Position numbers and translations under genes: made by a program. Positions 33,726 through 43,357 of a stretch of 64,000 nt of DNA are shown here, piece after piece. Each line of letters starts with the position of its first letter. The first letter of the stretch is position 1. Source of the stretch: Paraburkholderia aromaticivorans (GTDB lineage: Bacteria; Pseudomonadota; Gammaproteobacteria; Burkholderiales; Burkholderiaceae); NCBI RefSeq assembly GCF_002278075.1, contig NZ_CP022990.1, forward strand, positions 1,426,001-1,490,000, in the 5' to 3' direction. Below the pieces are notes generated by a model. It made no database searches and had not been told where the DNA came from. It saw only the letters and a program-made list of their open reading frames with translations.

Positions 33726-34111
33726 GTCGAATTTCCTTTTGGGGCGCTGCGTGCCGCCGGCTTGCTGCCTTGCGCGGCAGGGCGAGGACGGAACGGTCTC
33801 CGGGCCAATGCGGGCGGTGGCTCGCCGAGTGCGGATGCGGGCTGGCGCCGTCGGTTAGCTCGCTTCGAATTTGTTCGTTATATGAACATGGATTCGTTTA
33901 GCGAACGTTCAGGCGATTATGGTTGTCCTTCGGTCAGGTTGTCAAGGCAGGGAATTCCCCTTAATCATAGGTTTTGCCGCGCATCGTGCGGGTTTTGTTG
34001 TGCACTTTGCGGGTTCACGGAGCCCAAGCCGCACTATCCCGAGTTACGATGACTGGGCTAACCTCTATCCTCTTGTCGAATACCCCGGCCCGCCTCACAG
34101 GTCATGCAAGC
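33726..34111. promoter_or_regulatory. Divergent control region between pcaI and the LysR gene
   Basis: A 386-base gap. It contains the paired T-N11-A sites at 33873-33905, listed separately, and a TTCGAA just to their left (33864-33869). The right part (33960-34090) contains open but unconvincing reading frames. No terminator or small RNA is seen. Confidence 0.55.
33873..33905. promoter_or_regulatory. Paired LysR-type sites TTC-N7-GAA
   Basis: Two dyads of the T-N11-A type: GTTCGTTATATGAAC at 33873-33887 and TTCGTTTAGCGAA at 33893-33905. Their cores are 19 bases apart, about two helical turns on the same face. Such tandem sites are what a LysR tetramer occupies. They lie about 150 bases upstream of pcaI and 207 bases upstream of the LysR start codon. 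Binding by the adjacent regulator is inference. Confidence 0.6.
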
Positions 34112-35041
34112 ATGTCTGAAACGAACCTGGATCTGAACCTGATCCCCTACCTGGTCGCCATGGAGGACGCGCGCAATGTCAGCCGCGCGGCCGAGCAGCT
34201 CGGCGTGAGCCAGCCGCGCGTGAGCACCGCGTTAGGAAAACTGCGCGAATACTTCGACGATCCGCTGTTCGTGCGCACGTCCAAAGGCATGGAGCCCACG
34301 CCGCGCGCGCTCGCCATCCTGCCTGCCGCGCGCGACGCGCTGTTGCGCATCGAGAAAGGCATGCTCGACGTGCAGGAGTTCGACCCGGCCACCAGCACCC
34401 GCACTTTCTCGATCGCGCTCTCCGACGTCGGCGAGATCGTGTTTCTGCCGCGGCTGCTGCAACTCTTCGCCGAACGCGCGCCGTTCGCGAATCTGCGCTC
34501 CGTGACGCTCTCGCCGTCGCAGGTGGAACGCGGGCTCGAATCGGGCGACATCGACCTCGCCGTCGGCTACTTCCCCGATCTGTCGGGCAACAACTTCTTT
34601 CAGCAACGGCTCTTCACCCATCGATTCATCTGCCTGATGCGCACGGGCCATCCGCTTTCGAAAGCGCCGCTCACGCTGGCGCAATACGTGGCGGCGGGTC
34701 ACGCCGTCGTGCGGGCCGAAGGACGCAGCCAGGAGGTTCTCGAGCACTACCTGGAGAAGAAGCGCATCAAGCGCCGCGCGGTGCTCGAAACGCCTCACTT
34801 CATGAGCCTGCCGTTCATCCTCGCGCGCACCGATCTGCTCGCGACGGTGCCGCACGCAATCGGCTTCGCGTACGTGTCGGAGCACGCGTCGATCACGCTG
34901 GTCGAGCCGCCGCTGCCGCTGCCGCACTTCGATCTGCGGCAGCACTGGCACCGCAAGTTTCACAACGATCCGCGCGCAAGCTGGCTGCGCGGCGTGGTCG
35001 CCGAACTGTTCAACGACGCAATGGACGAATGGCCGAAATGA
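34112..35041 (+). CDS. LysR family regulator, probable pca regulator
   Basis: A 310-residue LysR protein beginning MSETNLDLNLIPYLVAMEDA. The HTH is NVSRAAEQLGVSQPRVSTAL, and an effector domain follows from about residue 95 (STRTFSIALSDVGEIVFLPR). The DLNL start and sequence style resemble the NodD/LeuO-like branch rather than classical PcaQ. It is divergent from the pca operon, with LysR-type sites between. The in-frame start at 33974 was rejected because the leader lacks any domain similarity. The effector is probably a pathway intermediate, but this is not shown. Confidence 0.88.
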   Translation: MSETNLDLNLIPYLVAMEDARNVSRAAEQLGVSQPRVSTALGKLREYFDDPLFVRTSKGMEPTPRALAILPAARDALLRIEKGMLDVQEFDPATSTRTFSIALSDVGEIVFLPRLLQLFAERAPFANLRSVTLSPSQVERGLESGDIDLAVGYFPDLSGNNFFQQRLFTHRFICLMRTGHPLSKAPLTLAQYVAAGHAVVRAEGRSQEVLEHYLEKKRIKRRAVLETPHFMSLPFILARTDLLATVPHAIGFAYVSEHASITLVEPPLPLPHFDLRQHWHRKFHNDPRASWLRGVVAELFNDAMDEWPK

Positions 35042-35195
35042 GCGCCGCCCGATCAGGCCGCCCTGATGGCAACCCGGTTGCATGAAACGAGAAGGGACAT
35101 CGGCACCGCATGACGAAAAACATGGAACAATGGCCGCACTCATTGAACCCGCGCGCTCCGTACAGCGTCGACGCGCGATCCCGCAGGAGCAACGG

Positions 35196-35834
35196 ATGAC
35201 CAGTAGCAAGGCAAAGAAGAAACAACCCATAGCGGCCACGGAGCGCCCGAGCCGCGAAGAAGCCGAAGCAGCCGTTCGCGTGCTGCTGCGTTGGGCCGGC
35301 GACGATCCGGCGCGTGAAGGCCTGATCGATACGCCGGCGCGCGTGGTGCGGTCGTACGAGGAGTTTTACGCGGGCTACCAGGTCGACCCGCGCGAGATCC
35401 TTGCCCGCACCTTCTCCGAGGTGGACGGCTACGACGAGATGATCGTGCTGAAAGACATCCGCTTTGAAAGCTATTGCGAACATCACATGGTGCCGATCAT
35501 CGGGCGCGCGCACGTGGCGTATCTGCCGCAGCATCGCGTGGTCGGCATCTCCAAGCTGGCGCGCCTCGTCGATGCATTCGCCAAACGCCTGCAGATCCAG
35601 GAAAAGATGACGGTGCAGATCGCCGACACCTTGAACGAAGTGCTGCAACCGGCAGGCGTCGGCGTGATTCTCGAAGCCGCCCACCAATGCATGTCGACGC
35701 GCGGCGTGCACAAGGCCGGCGTGACGATGGTCACCTCGCGCATGCTCGGCACGTTCCGCACGGACCCGTCGACGCGCCGCGAGTTTCTGTCGATCGTCGG
35801 CAATCCGGGCGTGGTGGCGGTCGCCAATACGTAG
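35196..35834 (+). CDS. folE: GTP cyclohydrolase I
   Basis: A 212-residue enzyme converting GTP to 7,8-dihydroneopterin triphosphate, the first step of folate (and tetrahydrobiopterin) synthesis. Zinc and active-site residues appear in [20 protein letters not shown] and [11 protein letters not shown], and [15 protein letters not shown] is near the N-terminus. The ATG at 35196 has AGGAG 7-11 bases before it, so the longer frame from 35082 was not used. A lysine-rich N-terminal tail (SSKAKKKQ) precedes the domain. No other folate gene is adjacent. Confidence 0.94.
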   Translation: MTSSKAKKKQPIAATERPSREEAEAAVRVLLRWAGDDPAREGLIDTPARVVRSYEEFYAGYQVDPREILARTFSEVDGYDEMIVLKDIRFESYCEHHMVPIIGRAHVAYLPQHRVVGISKLARLVDAFAKRLQIQEKMTVQIADTLNEVLQPAGVGVILEAAHQCMSTRGVHKAGVTMVTSRMLGTFRTDPSTRREFLSIVGNPGVVAVANT

Positions 35835-35872
35835 GCGCAAAGTAGGCGCAACGCAGGCGCGACATCGGCGCC

Positions 35873-36778
35873 TCATGCCACGCGGGTTCGCCTGCACATC
35901 TGTCCGAAGGTAGCCAGCAACACCGCGCCCAGCACACACGCGACACCGGCCAGTTGCGCAGCGCTGACCGGTTCGTGCAACACGGTCGCGGCCATCGCCA
36001 CCGCGCTCACCGGCACGAGCGCGGTCATCAGCCCCGCTTCCGCGCCACTGATCCGCGCGGCCCCCGCATACCAGAGCACGAAGCCCGCCACGGTCGGCAC
36101 CAGCGCGTAATACAGCACGCCGCCGAGTGCACCGGCATCGAGCGGCAACATCCACGGTGTTTCGAAACAGGCCGGCACGAGCGCGACCGCGAAGCCGATG
36201 CCGCACATCGACGCCGACAGCGGCAGCGGTGCAACCGCCGTGCGCAGCTTGCGGTTGAGCAGGATGAACAGCGCCTCGCAGACAATCGCGAGAAACACGA
36301 GCGCGTTGCCCGCCAGCGAGCTGTCCGTATGCGGCGCGGTGAACTCGTCGGGACGCACGGTGCACACCAGCACGCCCGCCGTGGCGAGCACGATCGCGCC
36401 GAGCAACGCGGGCGCGGGGCGCTCGCCGAGCGCGAGCACGGCGACGCCGGCCGACACGGCGGGCAAGGTGCCGGCAATCACGCCGGCATCGGCCGCCGAG
36501 GCGAGTTTCATCCCGCTGATCAGCAACACCGTATAGCCGACGCTGCCCGCTCCCGCCTGGGCGATCACGAGCAACGTATCGCGCCGGTCCAGACGCGGCC
36601 AGCGCACGCCGCGCCAGCGCATCGCCAGCACGAACAGGGGAAAGGCAATCGCGAAGCGCAGCGCGGTGGCGCTAAAAGGCGGCAGTCCGGCCGCGATCGG
36701 TTTGCTGACCACCACCGTGCTGCCGACCCCGATCATGGCCAGCGCGCAGAAAAGGTATCCGGCATATCGCGAATTCAT
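35873..36778 (-). CDS. EamA/DMT family transporter
   Basis: A 301-residue inner-membrane protein with two EamA repeats, about ten hydrophobic helices in all. The first runs from GYLFCALAMIGVGSTVVVSK, the second from ALVFLAIVCEALFILLNRKL. DMT proteins export or exchange metabolites; the substrate is unknown. The start at 36778 follows GAGGAC. It converges with folE, with 38 bases between the stops. Confidence 0.88.
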   Translation of the reverse strand: MNSRYAGYLFCALAMIGVGSTVVVSKPIAAGLPPFSATALRFAIAFPLFVLAMRWRGVRWPRLDRRDTLLVIAQAGAGSVGYTVLLISGMKLASAADAGVIAGTLPAVSAGVAVLALGERPAPALLGAIVLATAGVLVCTVRPDEFTAPHTDSSLAGNALVFLAIVCEALFILLNRKLRTAVAPLPLSASMCGIGFAVALVPACFETPWMLPLDAGALGGVLYYALVPTVAGFVLWYAGAARISGAEAGLMTALVPVSAVAMAATVLHEPVSAAQLAGVACVLGAVLLATFGQMCRRTRVA

Positions 36779-37068
36779 GGTGCTGTCCTCACCTGTTGGA
36801 ACGAGCACGCAGATTAGTGGGATGGCGGCCGACGGTCTTGAACGAAATTGCAGCGCAAAAGCAAGTCAGCGACTCGGCGCGGCTCGGCGAGATCGAGACG
36901 CCGCCGCCGAAGGCTCGCCCGGCACCAAATCCATCGGGTATCCTGAACGGGCGGTAACGGCGGTCGACGCCCCCCGCCAACCACCGGCGCCCTCGGGTAC
37001 AGACTTTGCATCCGGATAGCAAAGCCCGCAACGCGTCGGCTCAACCGCAAGAAACAGGAGTTCCTCAA

Positions 37069-38115
37069 TTGGTTGAATTTCCGTCTTCGGCGGTATCCAC
37101 CTGGGGCGGCGCGGTCGTGTTCCTCAACGTCCTGATGACGCGGCTCGGCGTGCCGATTCCCGCGGTGCCCGTGCTGCTCTTCGCGGGCTCAGCGATCGCC
37201 GCCGGCACCCTGTCCTTCTGGCCGATCCTCGGCGCCGCCGTGCTTGCGGCGCTGATGGGTGACGGCACATGGTTCACGGCCGGCCGGCTGTATGGCCGCA
37301 AGCTGATCGCCGCACTGGGCCGCCTCTCGCCCGCCGTCTATCCGAAGGTGAACAAAGCGCGCTCGCTGTTCGAGCGCTTCGGCGTGCCGCTCGTGTCGAT
37401 CTCGAAGTTCGTTCCCGGACTCGCGCTCGTCACCCCGCCGCTGATGGGCACGACCGCTGTGGATGCCCGCATCTACGCGGCCTGGGACTTCGCCGGCGTC
37501 CTCGCGTGGGCCAGCTTCTGGCTGCTCGGCGGCGCCGCCGCGGAACGGCAGCTGCATATGCTGCTCGAGTTCGTCAAAGCCCGCGGCGGCACCGTCATCG
37601 ACGTTCTGCTGGCCGCCGCGCTGATTTATCTCGCCTTCCGGTTGCAGCAACGACGCCGCGAGCGCCGCCGCTTCGAAGAGGCCGCCTCGCGGGCCGACCC
37701 GCTGGCCGTCGACGGTGCCGGGCGCCGCATTGCGCCACCCAAGGTGCTCGACGCCCGACCACAAGCCTTGTCGCTCGAAGCGCCGCGTCGCATTCCGGGC
37801 GCGCTCGCGCTGGATCCCCACTCGCCGGAGCAGATCGACGGCGCCCTGCGCGCGCACGACACGGTGATCTATTGCATCTGCCCGGACAGCGCGACCGCGG
37901 TCGATATCACGCGACACATGCGGCACAAGGGTTACACGAGGATTCGCGCGCTGCGCGGCGGGCTCGACGCCTGGCAGCGGCGCGGCTTTCCGGTCGAACC
38001 GCTTCCGCCAATCGAGGAGTTGATCTCCGACACGCGCGCGCCGCAACCGCGCAGCGAGGCGCGCGGGGCAATCACGCTGCGCGGCTTCGCCCCGCGCAGC
38101 AGCCAGAGCACCTGA
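37069..38115 (+). CDS. DedA/VTT membrane protein fused to a rhodanese domain
   Basis: A 348-residue fusion. Residues 1 to about 205 are a DedA/VTT-type membrane domain (LLFAGSAIAAGTLSFWPILG, then FERFGVPLVSISKFVPGLAL, TPPLMGTTAVDARIYAAWDF). Residues about 220-320 are a rhodanese domain with the loop VIYCICPDSATAVDITRHM, where the first cysteine of CICPDS sits at the catalytic position, followed by LRGGLDAWQRRGFPVEPL. I chose the TTG at 37069 because AGGAG lies 8 bases upstream; no ATG precedes the domain. DedA proteins affect membrane lipid and proton balance; a sulfur or redox link is suggested by the fusion only. Confidence 0.83.
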   Translation: MVEFPSSAVSTWGGAVVFLNVLMTRLGVPIPAVPVLLFAGSAIAAGTLSFWPILGAAVLAALMGDGTWFTAGRLYGRKLIAALGRLSPAVYPKVNKARSLFERFGVPLVSISKFVPGLALVTPPLMGTTAVDARIYAAWDFAGVLAWASFWLLGGAAAERQLHMLLEFVKARGGTVIDVLLAAALIYLAFRLQQRRRERRRFEEAASRADPLAVDGAGRRIAPPKVLDARPQALSLEAPRRIPGALALDPHSPEQIDGALRAHDTVIYCICPDSATAVDITRHMRHKGYTRIRALRGGLDAWQRRGFPVEPLPPIEELISDTRAPQPRSEARGAITLRGFAPRSSQST

Positions 38116-38153
38116 GCCGCGCCGTCGGCGGGTCCCATCCAGGCCGCCCGCCC

Positions 38154-39761
38154 CTACGATGGCGAATCCTGCGCGATGGGCCGCTCTGCCCGCGCGGGCG
38201 AACTGATGCGATTGCGGCCGGCCGCTTTGGCGGCATACAGTTGCCGGTCGGCCGCGGCCAGCAGATCGAGCGCGCTGGCGCCCCCGGCCGGCACGCAGGT
38301 CGCGCACCCCACGCTCACCGGACGCTGACCGCTTCGCCGTCGCGGTGGATGACATCCTGCTCCTGCACGTTGCGGCGAATCGTTTCCGCCACGTTGAGCG
38401 CGCCCTCGGCCGGCGTCCGCGGCAAGGATCACGGCGAACTCCTCGCCGCCGTACCGCGCCACCACGTCGACCCAGCGGCGCACCGCCGCCGATATGCATT
38501 CGGCCACGGTGATCAAGGCCTCGTCGCCGCTCGCATGGCCGTCGACGTCGTTAAATCGCTTGAAGTGATCGACGTCGATGAACAGCACCGACAGCGGCCG
38601 CCCACTGCGCCGCGCGCGCCGCCACTCTTCGTCGAGCCGGGTATCGAGCACGCAGCGATTACTCAGACCCGTGAGCGGGTCGGTCGCGGCGAGACGAACC
38701 AGCGCCGCCTGGGCGCGCAGCTTGTCACGCAACGCCAGCGACAACAGCCACGAAACCATCACGAATACCGCACCGAAGGTGAGCGTCAGCACGCCGGTAA
38801 TCCGGCTGCGGCGCCGCCATGGCGCCAGCACGTCGTCCACGGCGGGAGCGACGGTCGCGATCAGCGGCGTGCCCGGCACGCGCGCGTAGGTGAAGATGCG
38901 CCGCACGCCGTCCACGGCCGAATTCGCCTCGTACGTGCCCGCGTCATGCGCGGCCATGACCTGGAACGTCGGCGACTTCGCGATGCTCGAACCGATATCG
39001 CGCGGGGAAAACGGCTTGCGCGCAACCAGAGTGCCGTCGTCCATGACGATGAACACCGATCCCCGCCGGCCGGTGTCGATCCGGCCCAGCAGTTGCTGAA
39101 AATATTCGATGCGAATGGCTAGCAGCGCAACGCCGGCAAAGGCGCCCTACGCGTCGTCGATGCGCCGCGTCAGACCGATGGAGAGTCTGCCGTCGCGCAA
39201 CCGCGAATGAAACGGATGCGAGAAATACAGGCCCACGGCAGGGCTGCGCTGGTGCACGAGGAAATAGTCGCGGTCCGCGAGCCGGACCGTGGCATTCACC
39301 TCGCCGTTCTGCGAGGCGACGATCCGTCCGTCCCCACCTATCACATAGGCGCCGCCCAGATAGGCTGCGGTTGTCGTCCGGTCGAACAGCACCGCGCGCT
39401 GCACGTCGGCGGGCAACTTCCGGGAAGCCTCGTTGCGCGCCCCGTCCGCCCTGGCATTCAATGACAGATCGTGGATTTCGACGTTGCGCTCGAGATTCAT
39501 GTAGATGATCGCGACGAGCTTTCTGGACGTCTCGCGCGCGTGATCGAGCGCATCGGTCCGGCCGCTGCTGAGCGTGAGCAGCGTCAAGCCCGCCATTGAT
39601 GCGGCCACCAGTGTGCCGGCCAACCCCACGAAGAACGGCTGGTTACCCACGTATCGCGAAACGGCGGCGCCCAACATGCGGAATTTCTTGCGCAAGCGCC
39701 GACGCAGCGAAAGCGTTTGATGTGCCACGTGCGCATCGCCTCCTTCGCAAATGATGCGCAT
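38154..39761 (-). pseudogene. Broken diguanylate cyclase gene (sensor, TM, GGDEF)
   Basis: The intact gene would encode a membrane-bound sensor (TM near residue 45, periplasmic Cache-like region with DRDYFLVHQRSPAVGLYFSH), a second TM, and a GGDEF domain with RYGGEEF. Three lesions are visible. An in-frame TAG at 39147-39149 interrupts the sensor, while the same frame continues with convincing protein on both sides. A one-base insertion near 38423-38427 and a one-base loss near 38319-38323 put about 35 codons after GGEEF out of frame; the other frame there reads EGALNVAETIRRNVQEQD, as expected. The exact start is uncertain (39761, or a GTG at 39728 behind GGAGG). Sequencing error is possible, but three events suggest decay. 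Confidence 0.8.
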
Positions 39762-39861
39762 GCCTGCCGCTTATGCCTTATGCGGATGCGCAGCCAATGT
39801 TCTTATCCGGACGCCGACTGCGCCCCATCGTTCGCGCATGCGCTCAACCTTGCGCGCCGCG

Positions 39862-40743
39862 TCACAGTTTGCGCAGCAATTGAGCCGCTGCACGCATCCG
39901 CCGTTTGCGCTCCTTCTTGAGCCACTGAAGCGCCGCATCGGTATCGCCGGCGCCGGTCAGCAAGGCCAGATTGTCATGCAACAACAACTCGCTCGCCACG
40001 ACGTCGTTCAGCGCACCGAATCGTTTCTGGATCTGCTTCAGGCGTTTGACGGTGCGTTTGCGGCCGCCGCTCAGCACGGGCCCGAAAAACTCCAGCAGGT
40101 AGCGCAGCTTCTTGCCGGCTTTCCTGACATCGTGGAAGGCGGCGTAGTTCGAGGGCTTCGCACGACGCGCGCGTTTCATCCGCTTTTTCAAGGAACGCTC
40201 CGAAACCGCCACCCGTTGAGCCGCGAATTTGCGCAGCGGGATGCGCTCACGCGCGGTATTCAGTTCTTTGGACGCGCCGGACAACGCTTCGCGCAGCAGA
40301 TGTTTGACGTCGGCATTCGAGAGCGTTTCGCGGCTCGTCGCCAGCGCGCCGCCGCGAGCGTCCTGGAGTTTGGGCGCCATCTCGTCGACGACACGGCGCG
40401 CGCCGTGGCCGTCGCCCGCGAGCAATTCGATCAGAATGTCCCAGTCGCGTGTTTTGCCGGCCGCCGTAGCCAGATATTTGTACAGCGCGCGTTGCTGCGT
40501 GCTCAGACCCTGTTCGAGCAACGGATCGAAGGCCCACCACAGGGAGCGCAAACGCCGCAGCGCGACGCGCAGTTTGTGCAGCGCTTCCGGCGATGTGTCT
40601 TCGCGCACAGCATTGGCGTGTTCGATCGCCTCATCGACGAGAGGCGCGGCGTACGAGGTGAAGGCTGCCTGCGCAGAAGGCGCGCCGGCGGAAGGATCGT
40701 TGTCCGCCGGTCGTTTATCGGCTTTGCGGCTCTCGGGCTTCAT
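39862..40743 (-). CDS. CHAD domain protein
   Basis: A 293-residue, highly basic protein made of one CHAD domain. Conserved histidine/basic helices are ALHKLRVALRRLRSLWW and FHDVRKAGKKLRYLLEFFGP, and the end is rich in Lys/Arg (KKERKRRMRAAAQLLRKL). CHAD domains bind inorganic polyphosphate through basic surfaces and are often found in polyphosphate granules. There is no fused CYTH domain. The PiT phosphate transporter and PPK2 genes lie within 4 kb, supporting a polyphosphate role. Confidence 0.88.
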   Translation of the reverse strand: MKPESRKADKRPADNDPSAGAPSAQAAFTSYAAPLVDEAIEHANAVREDTSPEALHKLRVALRRLRSLWWAFDPLLEQGLSTQQRALYKYLATAAGKTRDWDILIELLAGDGHGARRVVDEMAPKLQDARGGALATSRETLSNADVKHLLREALSGASKELNTARERIPLRKFAAQRVAVSERSLKKRMKRARRAKPSNYAAFHDVRKAGKKLRYLLEFFGPVLSGGRKRTVKRLKQIQKRFGALNDVVASELLLHDNLALLTGAGDTDAALQWLKKERKRRMRAAAQLLRKL

Positions 40744-40955
40744 CGAAAATCCTTGGCTACATCGTGGTGACAGGCTAGCAAAAAAAGGACCCAGCGGGTA
40801 CTCGCTCCACGAACGCGTTGGGATTCATGGCCGGCACGCCGCGCAGCGACTATCTTTAACACAGGCTTTAACCCACGCGACGATGTCGCGCGGCTGCCAG
40901 GCCGCGCGCCTCACATCGACGCAATCGGCAACGAGGCGACTTGTCAGGAGGTTTT

Positions 40956-41549
40956 ATGCGAATACTCATTGTGGGTGCAACGGGTCTGCTCGGTGGCGAA
41001 GTGGTCAAGCTGCTCGCCGCCGAGCACGAGATCGTCACCGCGAGCCGCAAGGGTTCCGATCTGCACGTGGACCTGTCGAACAAACCCAGCATCGAGTCGA
41101 TGTACCAGCAGGCCGGCACGCTGGACGCGGTGATCTGCACCGCCGGCGCAGCGAAGTTCGCCCCGCTCGCCTCGCTCTCCGACGAAGATTTTTCGTTCAG
41201 TCTTGCCAACAAATTGATGGGCCAGGTCAACCTGGTGCGCTGCGGCGCGGCTCACGTGTCGCAAGGCGCATGCTTCACGCTGACGAGCGGCGTACTCGCG
41301 CAGCAGCCAATGGAAGGCAGCGCGGCCGTCAGCATCGTGAACGCCGGCGTGGAAGCGTTCGCGCGCTCGGCGGCACTCGAATTGCGCGGCAAAGCGCGCG
41401 TGAACGTGGTCAGCCCGGGCTGGGTCGCCGAAACGCTCGAATCGATGGGTCGCGATCCCGCGCAAGGCGTGCCGGCGGCCTTGGTCGCGCAAGCCTACAA
41501 GCGCAGCCTGGGCGGCAGCGCAAGCGGCGAAGTGATTTCGGCTTCGTAG
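40956..41549 (+). CDS. Short SDR-like protein lacking the YxxxK catalytic pair
   Basis: A 197-residue Rossmann-fold protein of the short-chain dehydrogenase type. The nucleotide site is MRILIVGATGLLGGEVV, the later motifs are TAGAAKFAPLASL and FTLTSGVLAQQP, and the end region reads RVNVVSPGWVAETLE. Where other SDRs have YxxxK, this has VSIVN (in AVSIVNAGVEAFARSA), so tyrosine and lysine are both replaced. It may be a non-standard dehydrogenase or a binding protein. A strong CAGGAGG site precedes the ATG. A paralogue with the same changes lies at 62988-63593. Confidence 0.85.
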   Translation: MRILIVGATGLLGGEVVKLLAAEHEIVTASRKGSDLHVDLSNKPSIESMYQQAGTLDAVICTAGAAKFAPLASLSDEDFSFSLANKLMGQVNLVRCGAAHVSQGACFTLTSGVLAQQPMEGSAAVSIVNAGVEAFARSAALELRGKARVNVVSPGWVAETLESMGRDPAQGVPAALVAQAYKRSLGGSASGEVISAS

Positions 41550-41732
41550 CCGCGCACGTTTTAAAGCCCTATTCGGACATCCGGGCATCCGAATCGGACA
41601 ATCCTTCAAACCGTGTCCCGAAACGGTGCGCCGTCAGTGGCGGCGCACCTTTGGCGTCACGTCGCCGTCATCATTACGACACACGGCCCCCGCAGGATCG
41701 GAAGTTCCGCGACAAACTTTGGGGCTCCCGTC

Positions 41733-43319
41733 ATGCCGGAACTTTCGTATCCACAATCAGGCACTGCTAGCGGAAAAGGTCGCAATATCGGCCTCGTCAT
41801 CTTTCTCGCCGTGATTCTGATCGGCGCCGTGTACTGCGCTGTGCACTTGCTGGATGATTTACAGCCCATTCGCGAAAGCTCGGCTCTGCCTTATCTCCTG
41901 CTCGGTGTCGCACTGCTGATTGCGCTCGGTTTCGAATTCGTCAACGGCTTTCACGATACGGCGAACGCGGTCGCGACTGTCATCTACACGCATTCGCTCG
42001 CGCCGAACCTCGCCGTGGTGTGGTCCGGCGGCTGGAATTTTCTCGGCGTGCTCACGTCGAGCGGCGCCGTCGCCTTCGGCATCCTGCAGTTGCTGCCCGT
42101 CGAACTGATCTTGCAGGTGGGCAGCAGCGCCGGATTCGCGATGGTCTTCGCGTTGCTGATCGCCGCGATCATCTGGAATCTCGGCACCTGGTATTTCGGA
42201 CTGCCGTCGTCGAGCTCACACACGCTGATCGGCTCGATCATCGGCGTGGGCCTGATGAATCAGCTGATGCACGGCACCAACGGCACGAGCGGCGTGGACT
42301 GGAATCAGGCGCTCGGCGTCGGCAAGTCGTTGCTGTTCTCGCCGCTCGTGGGCTTTCTCGCCGCGGGCTTGCTGCTGCTGATCCTGAAAGCGGTGGTGCG
42401 CATCCCCGCGCTGTATGCCGAACCGAAGGGCAAGGAGCCGCCGCCTTTCTGGATTCGCAGCCTGCTGATCCTGACCTGCACGGGCGTCTCGTTCGCGCAC
42501 GGCTCGAATGACGGCCAGAAAGGCATGGGACTCATCATGCTGATCCTGATCGGCACGGTGCCCACGGCCTACGCGCTGAACAAGGCGGTGACGCCGGCGG
42601 AAACGCAAACCTTCCTCGCCGTCGCGCATCAAACCTCGGCGACGCTCGCCCGATACACCCAGGGCGCCGCGCCCTCCGCCAATCCGCGCGCCGACGTCGA
42701 GACCTATGTCCGCACTCGCCAGCTGACGCCGGCCACGTTGCCGGCTTTGCAGCAACTCACCGATATCATTGCCGGCCAGGTGAGCGCGTCGGGATCGATG
42801 GCCGCCGTGCCGCAAGGGCTCGTGGATAACGTGCGCAACAACATGTACGTGGCTTCCGAAGCGATCCGCCTGATGGAGAAAGCCCAGCAACCGGCTTTCT
42901 CGCCCGACGACGCCAAAGCGATCGCCAACTTCAAGGCGCAAACCGATCATGCGACCAAGTTCATTCCGACGTGGGTCAAGGTCGCGGTGGCGATTGCGCT
43001 CGGTCTCGGCACCATGGTGGGATGGAAGCGCATTGTCGTGACGGTCGGCGAAAAGATCGGCAAGCAGCATTTGACGTACGGACAGGGTGCATCCGCTGAA
43101 CTGGTGGCGATGCTGACGATCGGCGCGGCCGACATGTACGGTCTGCCGGTCTCCACGACGCACGTGCTGTCCTCCGGCGTGGCGGGCACGATGGCGGCCA
43201 ACGGCTCCGGCCTGCAATGGGCGACCGTGCGCAGCCTGGTCCTTGCGTGGGTGCTGACCTTGCCGGCTTCCATCGCGCTCGCGGCCGGCTTGTACTGGGT
43301 GTTTCGCGCGCTGTTCTAA
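41733..43319 (+). CDS. PiT family inorganic phosphate transporter
   Basis: A 528-residue membrane protein of the PiT family. It has both family signatures: GFEFVNGFHDTANAVATVIY in the N-terminal half and SFAHGSNDGQKGMGLIMLIL in the C-terminal half, plus GLPSSSSHTLIGSIIGVG and YGLPVSTTHVLSSGVAG. A large hydrophilic loop (about 300-430) separates the halves. It imports phosphate, probably as a metal-phosphate complex, using the proton gradient. The start at 41733 (MPELSYPQSG) fits the family; the upstream frame to 41613 is poor. It converges with the PPK2 gene across a shared terminator. Confidence 0.9.
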   Translation: MPELSYPQSGTASGKGRNIGLVIFLAVILIGAVYCAVHLLDDLQPIRESSALPYLLLGVALLIALGFEFVNGFHDTANAVATVIYTHSLAPNLAVVWSGGWNFLGVLTSSGAVAFGILQLLPVELILQVGSSAGFAMVFALLIAAIIWNLGTWYFGLPSSSSHTLIGSIIGVGLMNQLMHGTNGTSGVDWNQALGVGKSLLFSPLVGFLAAGLLLLILKAVVRIPALYAEPKGKEPPPFWIRSLLILTCTGVSFAHGSNDGQKGMGLIMLILIGTVPTAYALNKAVTPAETQTFLAVAHQTSATLARYTQGAAPSANPRADVETYVRTRQLTPATLPALQQLTDIIAGQVSASGSMAAVPQGLVDNVRNNMYVASEAIRLMEKAQQPAFSPDDAKAIANFKAQTDHATKFIPTWVKVAVAIALGLGTMVGWKRIVVTVGEKIGKQHLTYGQGASAELVAMLTIGAADMYGLPVSTTHVLSSGVAGTMAANGSGLQWATVRSLVLAWVLTLPASIALAAGLYWVFRALF

Positions 43320-43357
43320 GTCCGCGCGGCGGCCGGTTCCTGAACCGGTCGCCGCGT

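Noticed and set aside
39147..39149. Amber codon read through, for example as a recoded residue
   Set aside because: Two further frameshifts in the same gene make decay or sequencing error more likely, and no recoding signal is visible.
41613..41732. Upstream extension of the PiT gene
   Set aside because: The 40 extra residues are polar and unlike PiT N-termini; the ATG at 41733 is a better start.
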